Positions 10,061-18,373 of a DNA stretch of 64,000 nt are shown here, in pieces. The notes under the pieces were generated by a model that saw only the letters and a list, made by a program, of their open reading frames with translations, was not told where the DNA came from and did no database searches. A program made the translations under genes and the position numbers. Source of the stretch: Oxalobacter formigenes (GTDB taxonomy: Bacteria > Pseudomonadota > Gammaproteobacteria > Burkholderiales > Burkholderiaceae_D); NCBI GenBank assembly GCA_023667225.1, contig JAMPAN010000004.1:18778-82777 (forward strand). Reading direction: 5' to 3'. The number at the start of each line of letters is the position of its first letter. Positions within the stretch are counted from its first letter, which is position 1.

Positions 10061-10096
10061 CAGGAACCGGCACGGGGAGTGGCTGGGGAGAATGAA

Positions 10097-10119
10097 AATA
10101 ATGCGTAAAACGCATTATT
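10097..10119. repeat. ATGCGTNNNACGCAT palindrome downstream of tex
   Basis: AATAATGCGT-AAA-ACGCATTATT, a perfect 10-bp inverted repeat around three bases, 37 bases after the tex stop. No T run follows, so it is not an ordinary terminator. It belongs to the same family as the copies at 21316, 21854, 22886 and 23427. Confidence 0.75.
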
Positions 10120-10186
10120 GAATCTGGTACGGCGGTGGCGTGCGTTTGCCCAGGATAGGCAGCGCCCTGGGAGTGGCGGCGGGCGG

Positions 10187-11254
10187 TTATGTTTGGGGTG
10201 TATCGGTTTTTTTGGCGCTGGCGTCTGAAAAGAGGTTCCACGCGGTGATGAAGAGCGCGGCGATGACGGGGCCGATGACAAAGCCGTTTAGGCCGAAGAG
10301 GCTTAGGCCGCTTAGGGTGGAAAGCAGCACGAGGTAATCGGGCATGCGGGTGTCTTTGCCGACGAGGAGGGGGCGCAGGAGGTTATCGGCCAGGCCGATG
10401 ACGACGGCGCAAAAGGCAAAGAGGATGACGCCTTTGAGGATGGCTCCGGTGAAAAAGAGGTAAAGGGCGGCAGGCAGCCAGATGATGCCTGCGCCGGCGG
10501 GGAAGAGGGAAAGGAAGGCCATGACGGCTCCCCACAGGACGGGGGCCTGGATATTGATCAGCCAGAAGATGAGCCCGCCCAGTGCGCCTTGCAGGAGGGC
10601 GACGATGAGGTTGCCTTTGACGGCGGCGCGGATGACGGCGGTGAAGCGCTCAAGAAGGGCGGTTTTCCGGTTTTCGTTTAGGGGGATGGCCCGGCGGATG
10701 GCGGCAGCCAGTTTTCGGCCGTCGCGCAAGAAGAAGAAAAGCAGGTACAGCATGACGGCAAAGGCGGCGGCGAACCCGAAGAGGTTTTGGCCGATGAAGA
10801 GGGCTTTGCCGGCGATGAAGCGGCTGGCTTCGATGAGGCTGGCGGTGAGTTTTTGCTGGATGTCGCCGATGTTGCCGAGGCCGAGTGTTTCGAGCAGGGC
10901 GGCGGCCCATTCGGGCAGGCTGGCGTGGATTTCGGCAAAGAGGCGGCTGAAGTCGATTTCCCCGGCGAGGATTTTTTTGCAGAGTATTTCGCCTTCTTCC
11001 AGGAGGGAGATCCCGATGAGGATGAGCGGAAGGATGGCAATGAGAAGGCAGGCGGCGAGGGTGAGAAGGGCGGCCAGGGTGTTTTTGCCGTGCAGTTTTT
11101 CCCGGATGCGGTCAAAAAGCGGTGAGAAGAGGAGGGCAAGGATGAATGCCCAGAGGATGGCGCCGGAAAAGGGCAAAAGCAGCCAGAAGAAGGCCAGGGT
11201 GATGAGGGCCAATAGCGAAAGGAAGATTTTTTCCTGGAGGCGGGGGTGGTTCAT
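10187..11254 (-). CDS. AI-2E family membrane permease
   Basis: 355 residues from ATG 11254 (MNHPRLQEKIFLSLLALITL). Two N-terminal hydrophobic segments with GAILWAFILALLFSPLF, a hydrophilic loop of about 100 residues, then a cluster of hydrophobic segments ending in LRPLLVGKDTRMPDYLVLLS and GLFGLNGFVIGPVIAALFI-like sequence, the signature of the AI-2E (PerM/TqsA) superfamily. Members are reported to export autoinducer-2 or to act as Na+/H+ antiporters; the substrate cannot be told from sequence. It is transcribed towards tex and stands alone. The more extended frame upstream is non-coding. Confidence 0.88.
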   Translation of the reverse strand: MNHPRLQEKIFLSLLALITLAFFWLLLPFSGAILWAFILALLFSPLFDRIREKLHGKNTLAALLTLAACLLIAILPLILIGISLLEEGEILCKKILAGEIDFSRLFAEIHASLPEWAAALLETLGLGNIGDIQQKLTASLIEASRFIAGKALFIGQNLFGFAAAFAVMLYLLFFFLRDGRKLAAAIRRAIPLNENRKTALLERFTAVIRAAVKGNLIVALLQGALGGLIFWLINIQAPVLWGAVMAFLSLFPAGAGIIWLPAALYLFFTGAILKGVILFAFCAVVIGLADNLLRPLLVGKDTRMPDYLVLLSTLSGLSLFGLNGFVIGPVIAALFITAWNLFSDASAKKTDTPQT

Positions 11255-11473
11255 GGGCGCGTCTCTGGCTGGGGTGGCAGCCTGGCATTGTAGGGGGAAA
11301 GCGGTTTTCCGGGAAGGCGGCGCGTTTGTTTTGCCGCAAGGAATGTCTGCCTGCGGAGCGGGGATTAAAAGGAGGGACGGTTTTTTTTGATGCGCGCCAA
11401 GGGGCTCTGGGTTAAACGCCGACAACATGGACAGGTATTTTCGGCTGTTTCGTGATGCCGTAAAGGAGAAAGC

Positions 11474-11674
11474 ATGAATACGGAAAGACGATTGCACGGA
11501 GTGAAGCGACCGAAACCGAAGAGGGTGCGCGAAGAGGAGTTTGTGGACAGTTTTGATGCGGAAACGATGGAGGAATATGACGAGATGTTTTCCGCAGACG
11601 AGATGCCGTTTTACGATGTGTGCCGCCAAATGGAGCGGGAGCGCTCGCTGGGGCGCGACGAATGCTGTGACTAG
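11474..11674 (+). CDS. Small acidic protein of unknown function
   Basis: 66 residues with a strong ribosome-binding site (AAAGGAGAAAGC before ATG 11474). A basic N-terminus (RRLHGVKRPKPKRVR) is followed by an acidic, Met- and aromatic-containing part (DAETMEEYDEMFSADEMPFYDV) and ends in CCD. There is no signal peptide or membrane segment, so it is cytoplasmic. I do not recognise a family. The bipolar charge could suit a nucleic-acid or protein adaptor, but that is speculation. It lies alone between two minus-strand genes, with a GC hairpin after its stop. Confidence 0.65.
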   Translation: MNTERRLHGVKRPKPKRVREEEFVDSFDAETMEEYDEMFSADEMPFYDVCRQMERERSLGRDECCD

Positions 11675-11681
11675 CGCGCCG

Positions 11682-11700
11682 CGCCCCGGCAAGCGGGGCG
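11682..11700 (+). terminator. GC-rich hairpin between convergent genes
   Basis: CGCCCCG (11682-11688) pairs with CGGGGCG (11694-11700) just after the small acidic gene and before the convergent ddh stop. No T run follows on either strand, so terminator activity is uncertain. Confidence 0.3.
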
Positions 11701-11703
11701 GTG

Positions 11704-12627
11704 TTATACCAGCCGGGCGATGTGGTCCATGCGTTCGCCGGGCAAAAGCAGTACCGGCGGGATATCAATTAGGGTATGGCATCCCGGTTTCATGCGGGTG
11801 ACGGCCCTGGCGCAGGAGACCAGCACTTGCGAGGTGAGCGCGGGGTTGTCGATGCGCATGTCGAAGGTGAGGTGCTGGTTGGAGGTGGAGCCGGATGCGC
11901 CGACTCTTTCCATGAGCACGCCGTGGGAGTTGTCTGCCACGGCAGCCATTTCGGCCGGGGTGGCGACTTGCCGCACATCCAGCGGGTCGCTGCTGAAGTA
12001 GGGGTCGGCGGCGAGAAGGGTTTTGATGCGTTCGAAGGAGGCGCCGGGTTCGGGCAGGATATAGACCAGGCGGGAATGGCGTCCGCCGCCGATGGGGATG
12101 GTGATGGAGGTGGCGTCTGCTACGCCTTCGATAGCGCGGGCGGCAACGGAGTGGCCCATTGAGCGGCCGCGGCCGAAGTTGGTGAAGGTGACGCCGACGG
12201 GGGCCATCGCTTCAAAAAGAACGCGCAAAAGCGAATCGGTGCCGGGATCCCACCCGGCGGCGGTGATGGCGGCGCTGCCGTTTTTGACGGCGATTTCATC
12301 AAGCGAGCGGACCAGTTCGGGGATGCGGTCGTGGATGTCGAAGCTGTCCACGGTGCAGATGCCTTTGGCGAGGTACTGGCGGGCATCTTCGGGGACGGAG
12401 CGGGAAGGGCCGCACAGGATGACGACATCGGGTTTGCCGCGGCTCAGGATAAGTTCGTCGATGGAGGCGAAGTCGGGCAGGTTTTGCCTTTCCAGCGGCT
12501 GGGTGCCCAGCGATTGCACGCGGCGGACGATGCCCAGGCATTCAAAATCGGGCGCATGCAGCAGGCAGTCGATGACGTGCTTGCCGATGTTGCCCAGGGA
12601 ATGTACAGCGGCTTTGATGGGTTTCAT
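11704..12627 (-). CDS. ddh: Meso-diaminopimelate D-dehydrogenase
   Basis: 307 residues. The N-terminal dinucleotide fold starts with IKAAVHSLGNIGKHVIDCLL, and substrate-binding segments follow: CTVDSFDIHDRIPEL, AAGWDPGTDSLLRVLFEAMAP and TNFGRGRSMGHSVAARAI, as in NADPH-dependent Ddh. The enzyme makes meso-diaminopimelate from tetrahydrodipicolinate in one step (the reductive amination branch of lysine and peptidoglycan synthesis), bypassing the acylated dapD/dapE intermediates. It acts in the cytoplasm. It is a single gene with a ~210-base upstream region shared with the divergent transporter. The family is patchy in Proteobacteria; whether the acylase route coexists here cannot be seen. Confidence 0.92.
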   Translation of the reverse strand: MKPIKAAVHSLGNIGKHVIDCLLHAPDFECLGIVRRVQSLGTQPLERQNLPDFASIDELILSRGKPDVVILCGPSRSVPEDARQYLAKGICTVDSFDIHDRIPELVRSLDEIAVKNGSAAITAAGWDPGTDSLLRVLFEAMAPVGVTFTNFGRGRSMGHSVAARAIEGVADATSITIPIGGGRHSRLVYILPEPGASFERIKTLLAADPYFSSDPLDVRQVATPAEMAAVADNSHGVLMERVGASGSTSNQHLTFDMRIDNPALTSQVLVSCARAVTRMKPGCHTLIDIPPVLLLPGERMDHIARLV

Positions 12628-12838
12628 GAAAAGGGTTCCTTTCTGTCTTAATTATGGCGGGCGTCGGGAGACGGACACGCGGCAGTATAGGCACAGAGTT
12701 TGCGCAATATCAAGCCTGTTTTTTCCGGGAGGGGGTTTCTTTTCCCGTTTGTGCGGTTTTGGCCTCTGCCGGAGGGTGTTTTTCCTTTATGATGTGGGCT
12801 TTAAAACAGGGGCTGCGGCCTTTTTTCGGGGATGGGAT

Positions 12839-14163
12839 ATGGCGCGGGCCGCATGGGGTTCTCGTTTGGGGTTTATTCTGGCTGCCGCCGGTTCGGCTAT
12901 CGGCCTGGGCGCGATATGGAAGTTTCCTTATGTGACGGCGCGAAATGGCGGCGGCTCGTTTTTGCTGCTTTTTCTGGTGATGGTGTTTACGCTGGGTTTT
13001 GCCGTGATGATTGCGGAGATGGCGGCCGGGCAGATTGCCAGGAAGGGACCGGTGGGCGCTTACCGCCATTTCGGCGGCAGGCGCTGGGCGGCGGCGGGGT
13101 ATGCCGGGATTTTTTGCGGGTTCCTGATTCTTTCTTTTTACAGTGTGGTGGGCGGCTGGACGCTGTTTTATGTGGTGAAATCGGCCGGCGGCGGCCTGGT
13201 GACGCCGGATGCGGGAGCGCTGAAAGCGGTGTTTGATTCGTTTGTTTCGCACCCGGTTGAACCGGTGGGATACCATGCCCTTTTTATGGCGCTGACGGCG
13301 GGGGTGGTGCTGGGCGGCGTGCAGAAGGGGATTGAGCGGGTGAGCAAGTGGCTGATGACGATGCTGTTTGTGCTGATTCTGGTACTGATGGCGCGCAGCC
13401 TGACGCTGCCAGGGGCCTGGGAGGGCGTGGTGTATTTTTTGAAGCCGGATTTTTCCCGGATGAGCGCGGAAATGGTGCTGGAGGCGATGGGGCTGGCGTT
13501 TTTTCGCTTTCGCTGGGGATGGGCTGCATGATGACTTATGGCTCGTATGTTTCGGATGAGACGGATATTGCTTCTTCGGCAGCGTGGATTATCGGGCTGA
13601 CGACGGCGGTTTGTTTTCTGGTGGGGCTGATGATTTTGCCGACGGTTTTTGTGTTTGGGCTGGACCCGGCGGAGGGTTCGGGACTGACGTTTATTATTAT
13701 GCCGGCGGTGTTTTCCCATCTTGCGGGGGGCGGTTTTTTTGCGGTGCTGTTTTTCTTTTTGCTGTTTGTGGCGGCGCTGACTTCCTCTGTTTCGCTGATG
13801 GAGGTGGTGGTGAGTTTTTTGATGGATGAGTTTGGTTTTTCCCGCCCGGTTTCGGCAGTGGTGATGGCGGTGTTGATGTTTGTGCTGGGGATTGCGGCTT
13901 CGCTCTCTTTCGGGGTGTGGAAGGCGCCGGTTTTTTTCGGCATGAACCTGTTTGCTTTTCTGGATTATGTGACGTCGCATGTGATGATGCCGTTTGGCGG
14001 GATTATGGTTTGCCTGCTGGCAGGCTGGGCGGCCTGGGAGGCGGTGGCCGCGCGGCTTTTGGCGGCAGGCAGGTTTTCTCCCCGCTGGCTGGGGTTGTTA
14101 AAGCCGTTTTGCCGTTATGCTGCGCCGCTGCTGATTTTGATGGTGTTGCTGCAAAATTTGTGA
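12839..14163 (+). pseudogene. Sodium-dependent (NSS family) transporter, frameshifted
   Basis: ATG 12839 starts WGSRLGFILAAAGSAIGLGA and KFPYVTARNGGGSF, the classic neurotransmitter:sodium symporter signature (Na+ site glycines and unwound helix 1). The frame breaks at a six-T run (13499-13504): as written it ends in AFFRFRWGWAA at 13531, while one extra T would give FSLSLGMGCMMTYGSYV and continue to the normal stop at 14163, giving 441 residues. Such proteins co-transport Na+ with amino acids or amines across the inner membrane. The gene is either inactivated, slipping at the T run, or affected by a sequence error. All other parts look intact, so the change is recent or artefactual. Confidence 0.88.
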
Positions 14164-14183
14164 GGGCGGGCAGCTGCGTGCCC

Positions 14184-15098
14184 TCAGGCTGTGTGGGTGG
14201 TGAAGCCGGGGGAGGCAGTGACGGTGCCGTCTGACCCCATGATGAAGCCGGTGACGGGATGGCGGCTGTTGATGCGCTGCATTTTTTTCAGGAAGCTTTC
14301 GGGGGTTTCGTTGAAGAGTCCGGTGGTGAGGATGTCGCCGGTTAAGGCGTTTTCGGAAAGGATGCCGGTTAAGCGGTTGGGCGAAGGGCAGCCGGTTTTG
14401 GGGTTTAGGATGTGGCCGTAGCGTTTGCCGTTGATGTCAACGAAAGCGGTTGTCTGGCTGGAGGTGGAATAGGCGGCGTTGTCAAGGTTGAGGGTAAATA
14501 GCGCGGCGCCGCCTTCCGGGGCATCGACGCTGACGGGCCAGGGATCGCCTGCGGGGTTTATGGCAAAGATGGTGCTGCCGCCGGCGTTGATGATGGCGTT
14601 GCCGATGCCTTTTTCCCGCATGGCGGCAACGAGCCGGTCTGTGGCGTAGGCTTTGATGAAGGAGCCGGTGATGATTTCCTGCTCTGGGCCGATGCGGACG
14701 CGGTTGCCTTTGATTTCGATTTGTTGGTAGTTGACTTTGCGGCAGGCGGCGGCAATTTCTTCGGGAGAGGGCACGCGCCGTTTTTCGTTTTTGTAGAATC
14801 CCCACAGGCGGATTAAGGGCATGATGGTGATGTCGTATGCGCCGTCAAAGAGATCAGAAAGGGCGATGACCTGTTTCAGGAGGCTGACGGTTTCGTTATC
14901 GACTTCAACGAAGCGCCCGGCGTTGCGGTTGATTTGGTCGATGGTGGAACCGGCGCGGTAGGAGTTGTATTTTTTATCCACTTCCTCCAGCACGGCGTAC
15001 AGGCTGTCAAAGGCGGTATCCGGCCAGGCGGCCGGGATTTTGATGCGGATGTGCGCGTGAAAGAGGAAGCGTTCCTGGACTTTGTAGAGGAGTTCCAT
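14184..15098 (-). CDS. ApbE-family FAD:protein FMN transferase-like protein
   Basis: 304 residues from ATG 15098. ApbE features in order: a region ending EEVDKKYNSYRAGSTIDQIN; SDLFDGAYDITIMPLIRLWG; a centre segment ITGSFIKAYATDRLVAAM, where canonical enzymes have DLGGIAKGYA.D; INAGGSTIF; and GDILTTGLFN, retaining the Asp and Thr of the canonical ADALSTALF metal/FMN-binding motif. ApbE proteins attach FMN covalently to Thr of flavoprotein subunits. There is no signal peptide or lipobox, so this copy acts in the cytoplasm. The stop of the small exported protein gene lies 6 bases upstream, so they are probably co-transcribed. No obvious flavinylation target is next to it; the altered glycine motif leaves activity open. 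Confidence 0.8.
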   Translation of the reverse strand: MELLYKVQERFLFHAHIRIKIPAAWPDTAFDSLYAVLEEVDKKYNSYRAGSTIDQINRNAGRFVEVDNETVSLLKQVIALSDLFDGAYDITIMPLIRLWGFYKNEKRRVPSPEEIAAACRKVNYQQIEIKGNRVRIGPEQEIITGSFIKAYATDRLVAAMREKGIGNAIINAGGSTIFAINPAGDPWPVSVDAPEGGAALFTLNLDNAAYSTSSQTTAFVDINGKRYGHILNPKTGCPSPNRLTGILSENALTGDILTTGLFNETPESFLKKMQRINSRHPVTGFIMGSDGTVTASPGFTTHTA

Positions 15099-15104
15099 GC
15101 CGGT

Positions 15105-15362
15105 TTATTTGGAACCGGAGGCGCGTTCGGGGCGTTTTTTCTCCAGGCCGGTTTTGTTTTTGTGTTTCTTTTTTCCGGCTTTTTTACCATCTTTTTTTGC
15201 GCTGTTTGCGGTTTTTTCCGGATGCGGCGCTGCTGCGGCTGCTTCGGGGCTGGCGGCAGCCTGTTCGCTGGCTGAACCGGCCTGTGCGGGCAGGGTGGCC
15301 AGAAGAAGGCTGCCGGCGGCGGCAAGGCTGGTTGTTTTCAGCAGGGCGGCAAGTTTTTTCAC
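15105..15362 (-). CDS. Small exported lysine-rich protein
   Basis: 85 residues from a GTG start at 15362, chosen because AAAGGAA lies at the right distance and because it begins a typical signal peptide (MKKLAALLKTTSLAAAGSLL, cleavage likely after LPAQA). The mature part is Ala/Pro-rich and then strongly basic (KKDGKKAGKKKHKNK). I recognise no family; short cationic low-complexity periplasmic proteins of this style are common in Burkholderiales. It lies 6 bases before apbE on the same strand, so an operon is likely. A role in binding nucleic acid, lipopolysaccharide or cell wall is possible but unproven. Confidence 0.6.
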   Translation of the reverse strand: MKKLAALLKTTSLAAAGSLLLATLPAQAGSASEQAAASPEAAAAAPHPEKTANSAKKDGKKAGKKKHKNKTGLEKKRPERASGSK

Positions 15363-15500
15363 GGGAGTTCCTTTTTGTTCAGGTGGATGAAGGGATTGTA
15401 CCGGATGGGGGAATTGTGCTGGCCGGATTTTTTTGCACGGATGTTTGCGGTATGGCAAGGAGAAGGGGATGCCGGGCCGGTATGGGCGGCATATTGGTGG

Positions 15501-15506
15501 TATAAT
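15501..15506 (+). promoter_or_regulatory. -10 element of the tmRNA promoter
   Basis: A consensus TATAAT lies 26 bases before the mature tmRNA 5' end, leaving a short leader for RNase P removal. I see no good -35 box at 17 bases. Confidence 0.55.
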
Positions 15507-15532
15507 AGTTGTTCTCTGGTATTGGAACTTCC

Positions 15533-15891
15533 GGGGGCGACTTGGATTCGACAGGGGTTGCAAAGCAGCACAGGGCATACCGAGCATCTGGGTATCTCGT
15601 AAATCTGTCCAGAATGAAGTAAACGCTAACGATAAAAGTTACGCAGTAGCCGCTTAATCCCGGCTATCCCTGCACCGTCTTGTTCCTGGGGCGGGCCTTC
15701 GGGCGGCAGGGTCATTGACAGGAAACCGCTTTTGGCCGGGTTGCCGGGCCTGAAGTTAAATTTTTGGCAGCTCGTCTTTTCGCAGCGTGTTCGTCCGCGG
15801 CGGAGGGATTAAACCAAAAGGCGCAACTAAGTATGTAGATCTGTCTGTAGAGGGCTTCTGGACGCGGGTTCGAAACCCGCCGCCTCCACCA
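15533..15891 (+). ncRNA. ssrA: Transfer-messenger RNA
   Basis: The 5' GGGGGCG (15533-15539) pairs with CGCCTCC before ACCA at the 3' end (15881-15891). The tRNA-like part has GACTTGGATTCGAC at the 5' end and a T arm with GGGTTCGAAACCC. The internal tag frame resumes at GCT 15625 and encodes ANDKSYAVAA before TAA (15655-15657), fitting the ten-residue ANDxxYALAA type that adaptor SspB and ClpXP recognise. tmRNA rescues stalled ribosomes. The CCA is encoded. The 3' flank contains gene debris, and ssrA 3' ends are common integration sites. Confidence 0.97.
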
Positions 15892-16118
15892 TCTGTATTT
15901 TTTGCCGCCTGGCGGCGTTCAATTGATTACTCGTGTGAAACGTGATGTTTGCACGGATTTTTTTGTTTTTATGCCTCTATTTGATGGCGATGGAAAGAGG
16001 CGGTTCAAAAAATTACCCCGGATTTTTGGAAGTTAAAGGCATTTTCTTCCGCAAGCAGAAGGAATTTTAATCATGCCATACCGGCGGGTTTTTATGGGGC
16101 ATATCTGTTTTTGATGTT

Positions 16119-16551
16119 TTACGGCCGTTTTTTTTTGTGACTGTCCGTTTGTTTTCCTGCGGGGTTGTAAATTTCTTTTCCGTTGTTCACGTGGTCGCGC
16201 AGTACTTTTTTTCCGGCTTCGGTTTCACTGTTTCCATAAATTCTGATGCCGCGTTTTCCAAATTCGTTAATCCAGCCGGGTTTGTATCCTTCATCGAATC
16301 CGGTTATTTTTTCCCACCTCGCCGGATGGCACGCAGGAATAAATGGTTGTAACGCCTGACCACATGATGGCGTCCGAGCACATTATGCAAGGTCCTGCAT
16401 TGATATAGGCCGTTAAATTTTCAGGGGCAAGGTTATCGGTTCCCTATTTTTCATGGGCTTTTCTCAGTGCGTTGATTTCCGCGTGACAAATGGAATTGTT
16501 TTCTTCGATGATGCTGTTGGAAGCGCCAGGGATAAAGTTGCCGTTTTTTGG
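16119..16551 (-). pseudogene. Cytidine/deoxycytidylate deaminase-family gene, broken
   Basis: The frame reads NGNFIPGASNSIIEENNSIC then HAEINALRKAHEK and a TAG. It continues in the same frame GTDNLAPENLTAYINAGPCI, MCSDAIMWSGVTTIYSC, and then shifts frame to ITGFDEGYKPGWINEFGKRG and a stop at 16119. The zinc-deaminase motifs H-A-E and P-C-x-x-C are both present, so the family is clear (nucleoside, guanine or dCMP-like deaminase). One in-frame stop, one frameshift (near 16305) and no N-terminus show it is dead. It faces the tmRNA gene and lies in an AT-richer stretch with another remnant. Confidence 0.7.
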
Positions 16552-16604
16552 TGAATCCGGCGCAGGATTTTTTCCGTTTTGTTGTTTTGATACATCATTG
16601 CCGC

Positions 16605-16820
16605 GATTTGCCGGAGCTGTGCTGTGCCCATCAGGAAAATGACCGCGCGGTGATGCAGGCGTATGGCTTTGACGTGAAAAATACGACCGAGGCAGGCTGT
16701 GCGGCGGAATTGATGCGGCTGTATCAGGCCATGACTGCAACGGCAAGGGGTGAAGGGGAAGAGGAAGGCCCCGGTAAATTGACAAGCCGGAGGAAGGCCA
16801 AAAAATCAGGGGGAAGCTGA
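16605..16820 (+). pseudogene. C-terminal remnant of an MmeI-type DNA methyltransferase
   Basis: The open frame gives LPELCCAHQENDRAVMQAYG, FDVKNTTEAGCAAELMRLYQ and then a basic tail (SRRKAKK). The pattern HQ.NDRAVM.AYGF...TE..C.AELM.LY is characteristic of the extreme C-terminus of large class I DNA methyltransferases of the MmeI/type IIL restriction-modification kind. The rest of the protein is absent; the frame upstream runs into the antisense broken deaminase. It is a leftover of a restriction-modification gene lost by deletion. The identification is by pattern recognition of about 45 residues. Confidence 0.5.
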
Positions 16821-16988
16821 GAACGGCAAGTTGTTTGGGCAGGCGGCGGTTTCCGGGAAAGCGGTTGCAAAGTATGATATTGGTATGCCAAATTTTCTGC
16901 GTTGGTGTCAGATGCGCAGGAGGGTGTTTTCGGGGTTTTTCAGCGGTATTGAAGGGATGGTTGTTTTTTGTCAGGAAGGGGAGTGGAG

Positions 16989-17402
16989 ATGAGGAAGCTT
17001 TTTGGCGTTTTGGGATTGGCGGCTATGGTGTTTGCCGCAGGATGTGCTTCAACGGGGGTGGAGGTGACGAGTGCGGATATTGACCGGTTGAAGCCGGGGA
17101 TTACGACGAAAGCGGAGGTGATCGGGCGCTTTGGGCAGCCGACGAGCACGCGGGCGCTGCCGGATGGGGGCGAGGTGTTGTTTTACACGCATACGGAGAC
17201 ATCAATTAAACCTTATCAGGTGCTGCCGGTGGTGTTTGTGTTAACAGGCGGCCCGGATGCGACGGTGACGGCGGCGGAGCTGGATTTTGACAGCCAGCAG
17301 CTTTATTTGCGCCACCGCCTGATCAGGGGGCAGGAGGCCGAGGCGTTGAAGAGGAGCGAGGAGGCGGCGCAGGAGGAGAAGGCGCAGGCTGTGACGCAAT
17401 AG
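16989..17402 (+). CDS. SmpA/OmlA (BamE-like) domain lipoprotein
   Basis: 137 residues from ATG 16989, after a GGGGAGTGGAG ribosome-binding region; an earlier start at 16968 would bury the signal peptide. Signal peptide MRKLFGVLGLAAMVFAAGC with lipidated Cys19. The mature part has the SmpA/OmlA-type pattern DRLKPGITTKAEVIGRFGQP followed by a TRALPDGGEVLFYTH strand region, then a Glu/Ala-rich tail. Such proteins are anchored in the outer membrane; BamE itself is part of the beta-barrel assembly machine, but several paralogues exist and this one may be a separate small lipoprotein. A strong terminator follows its stop. Confidence 0.8.
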   Translation: MRKLFGVLGLAAMVFAAGCASTGVEVTSADIDRLKPGITTKAEVIGRFGQPTSTRALPDGGEVLFYTHTETSIKPYQVLPVVFVLTGGPDATVTAAELDFDSQQLYLRHRLIRGQEAEALKRSEEAAQEEKAQAVTQ

Positions 17403-17462
17403 GCGGCGAGGGAGCGCATTGCCGCTGATGGGGCGGCGATGCTGCAAGGAAGGCTGGGGAAA

Positions 17463-17499
17463 AAGCCCGCCGTGCGGATTGCCGGCGGGTTTTGTTTTT
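17463..17499 (+). terminator. Terminator after the BamE-like gene
   Basis: AGCCCGCCG (17465-17473) pairs with CGGCGGGTT (17484-17492) and a T-rich tail follows. A-rich sequence on the other side means it could also work for the convergent lipoprotein gene. Confidence 0.7.
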
Positions 17500-17674
17500 G
17501 TGGGGGGTACAAGGCGGGGTTGCGGCGGTGTTTGTTTATGCAGATATATTTAGGGATATGGTCAATATCTGTCTGACTCAAGGGGAAACTCAAAAGATTA
17601 ACAATGGGGCGGAGAAGAGAATATGTTTCCCGGAAAAACAGGAAGGAACACAAGCAAGAAAGTGACAATTCGTT

Positions 17675-18373
17675 TTACTTGAACAGGTCTTCTTCCTCAA
17701 TTAATTTTCCTTGCTGTTCATATATTTCAACATCTATATCTCCGTGCGTATCGGTTGCCATACGCTTTTGCAACACTAAAAGCAGAGCGGGCAAGGCGGC
17801 TCTGAAATCATTGGTTTTACTTAAGGTTGATGATGATATCTGCCATGTTTTTTTGGTAACTTTGAGTTCCGGCTTTGAGAAAGCGTATGCCGTTACGGAT
17901 AATAAATGGATATAAAAGGTCTTTGTTGTTTGATAATGGTTATAGCCGACTGTCCCATATATCGGGGTGGTGTAGGTGTGAGGAACTGCGCCATAGGGGC
18001 CATAGGTGTATGTTGTATGGGTGGTTGTGCCTGTTTGCCCGATTATTGGCGTGGAATGATTGATGGTGCGTTTGCGCGGTTCGCTGACGGTAAAGTTGAT
18101 AAATGCAACATAGCCGGCATCATATATATTCTCAACAAGGTGATAGCCATTCTTTTTGAATATGCCTGTTACACTGTCGTGGACAAGTTGGTAATCGAAG
18201 TCATCTTTGTTTTTTTCATGATCAAATATAATTTTATATTTGTCACTGTTTTTTTTATTTTGTTCATATTCCTGTGAGGTTCTTCCATTTACAAGAACAT
18301 TAAAATTCGGAGAACTGCAAGCACAGCATAGAAAAGCAAGCATTATCAACAATAAGTTTATTCTCTTCCCCAT
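17675..18373 (-). CDS. Putative lipoprotein with Thr/Tyr/Gly-rich insert
   Basis: 232 residues. MGKRINLLLIMLAFLCCACS is a lipoprotein signal sequence with the lipidated Cys most likely at 19. The body has a DYQLVHDSVTGIFKKNGY region, VAFINFTVSEP, and a low-complexity insert rich in T, Y, G and P (TTHTTYTYGPYGAVPHTYTT), then a C-terminal alpha/beta part, broadly like DUF4136-style lipoproteins. Base composition is clearly more AT-rich than the neighbours, suggesting transfer. It lies alone, convergent with the BamE-like gene. Function unknown; envelope location is inferred from the signal. Confidence 0.7.
   Translation of the reverse strand: MGKRINLLLIMLAFLCCACSSPNFNVLVNGRTSQEYEQNKKNSDKYKIIFDHEKNKDDFDYQLVHDSVTGIFKKNGYHLVENIYDAGYVAFINFTVSEPRKRTINHSTPIIGQTGTTTHTTYTYGPYGAVPHTYTTPIYGTVGYNHYQTTKTFYIHLLSVTAYAFSKPELKVTKKTWQISSSTLSKTNDFRAALPALLLVLQKRMATDTHGDIDVEIYEQQGKLIEEEDLFK

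Noticed and set aside
16137..16352. Plus-strand 71-codon ORF after ssrA
   Set aside because: Antisense to the clear deaminase remnant on the minus strand.
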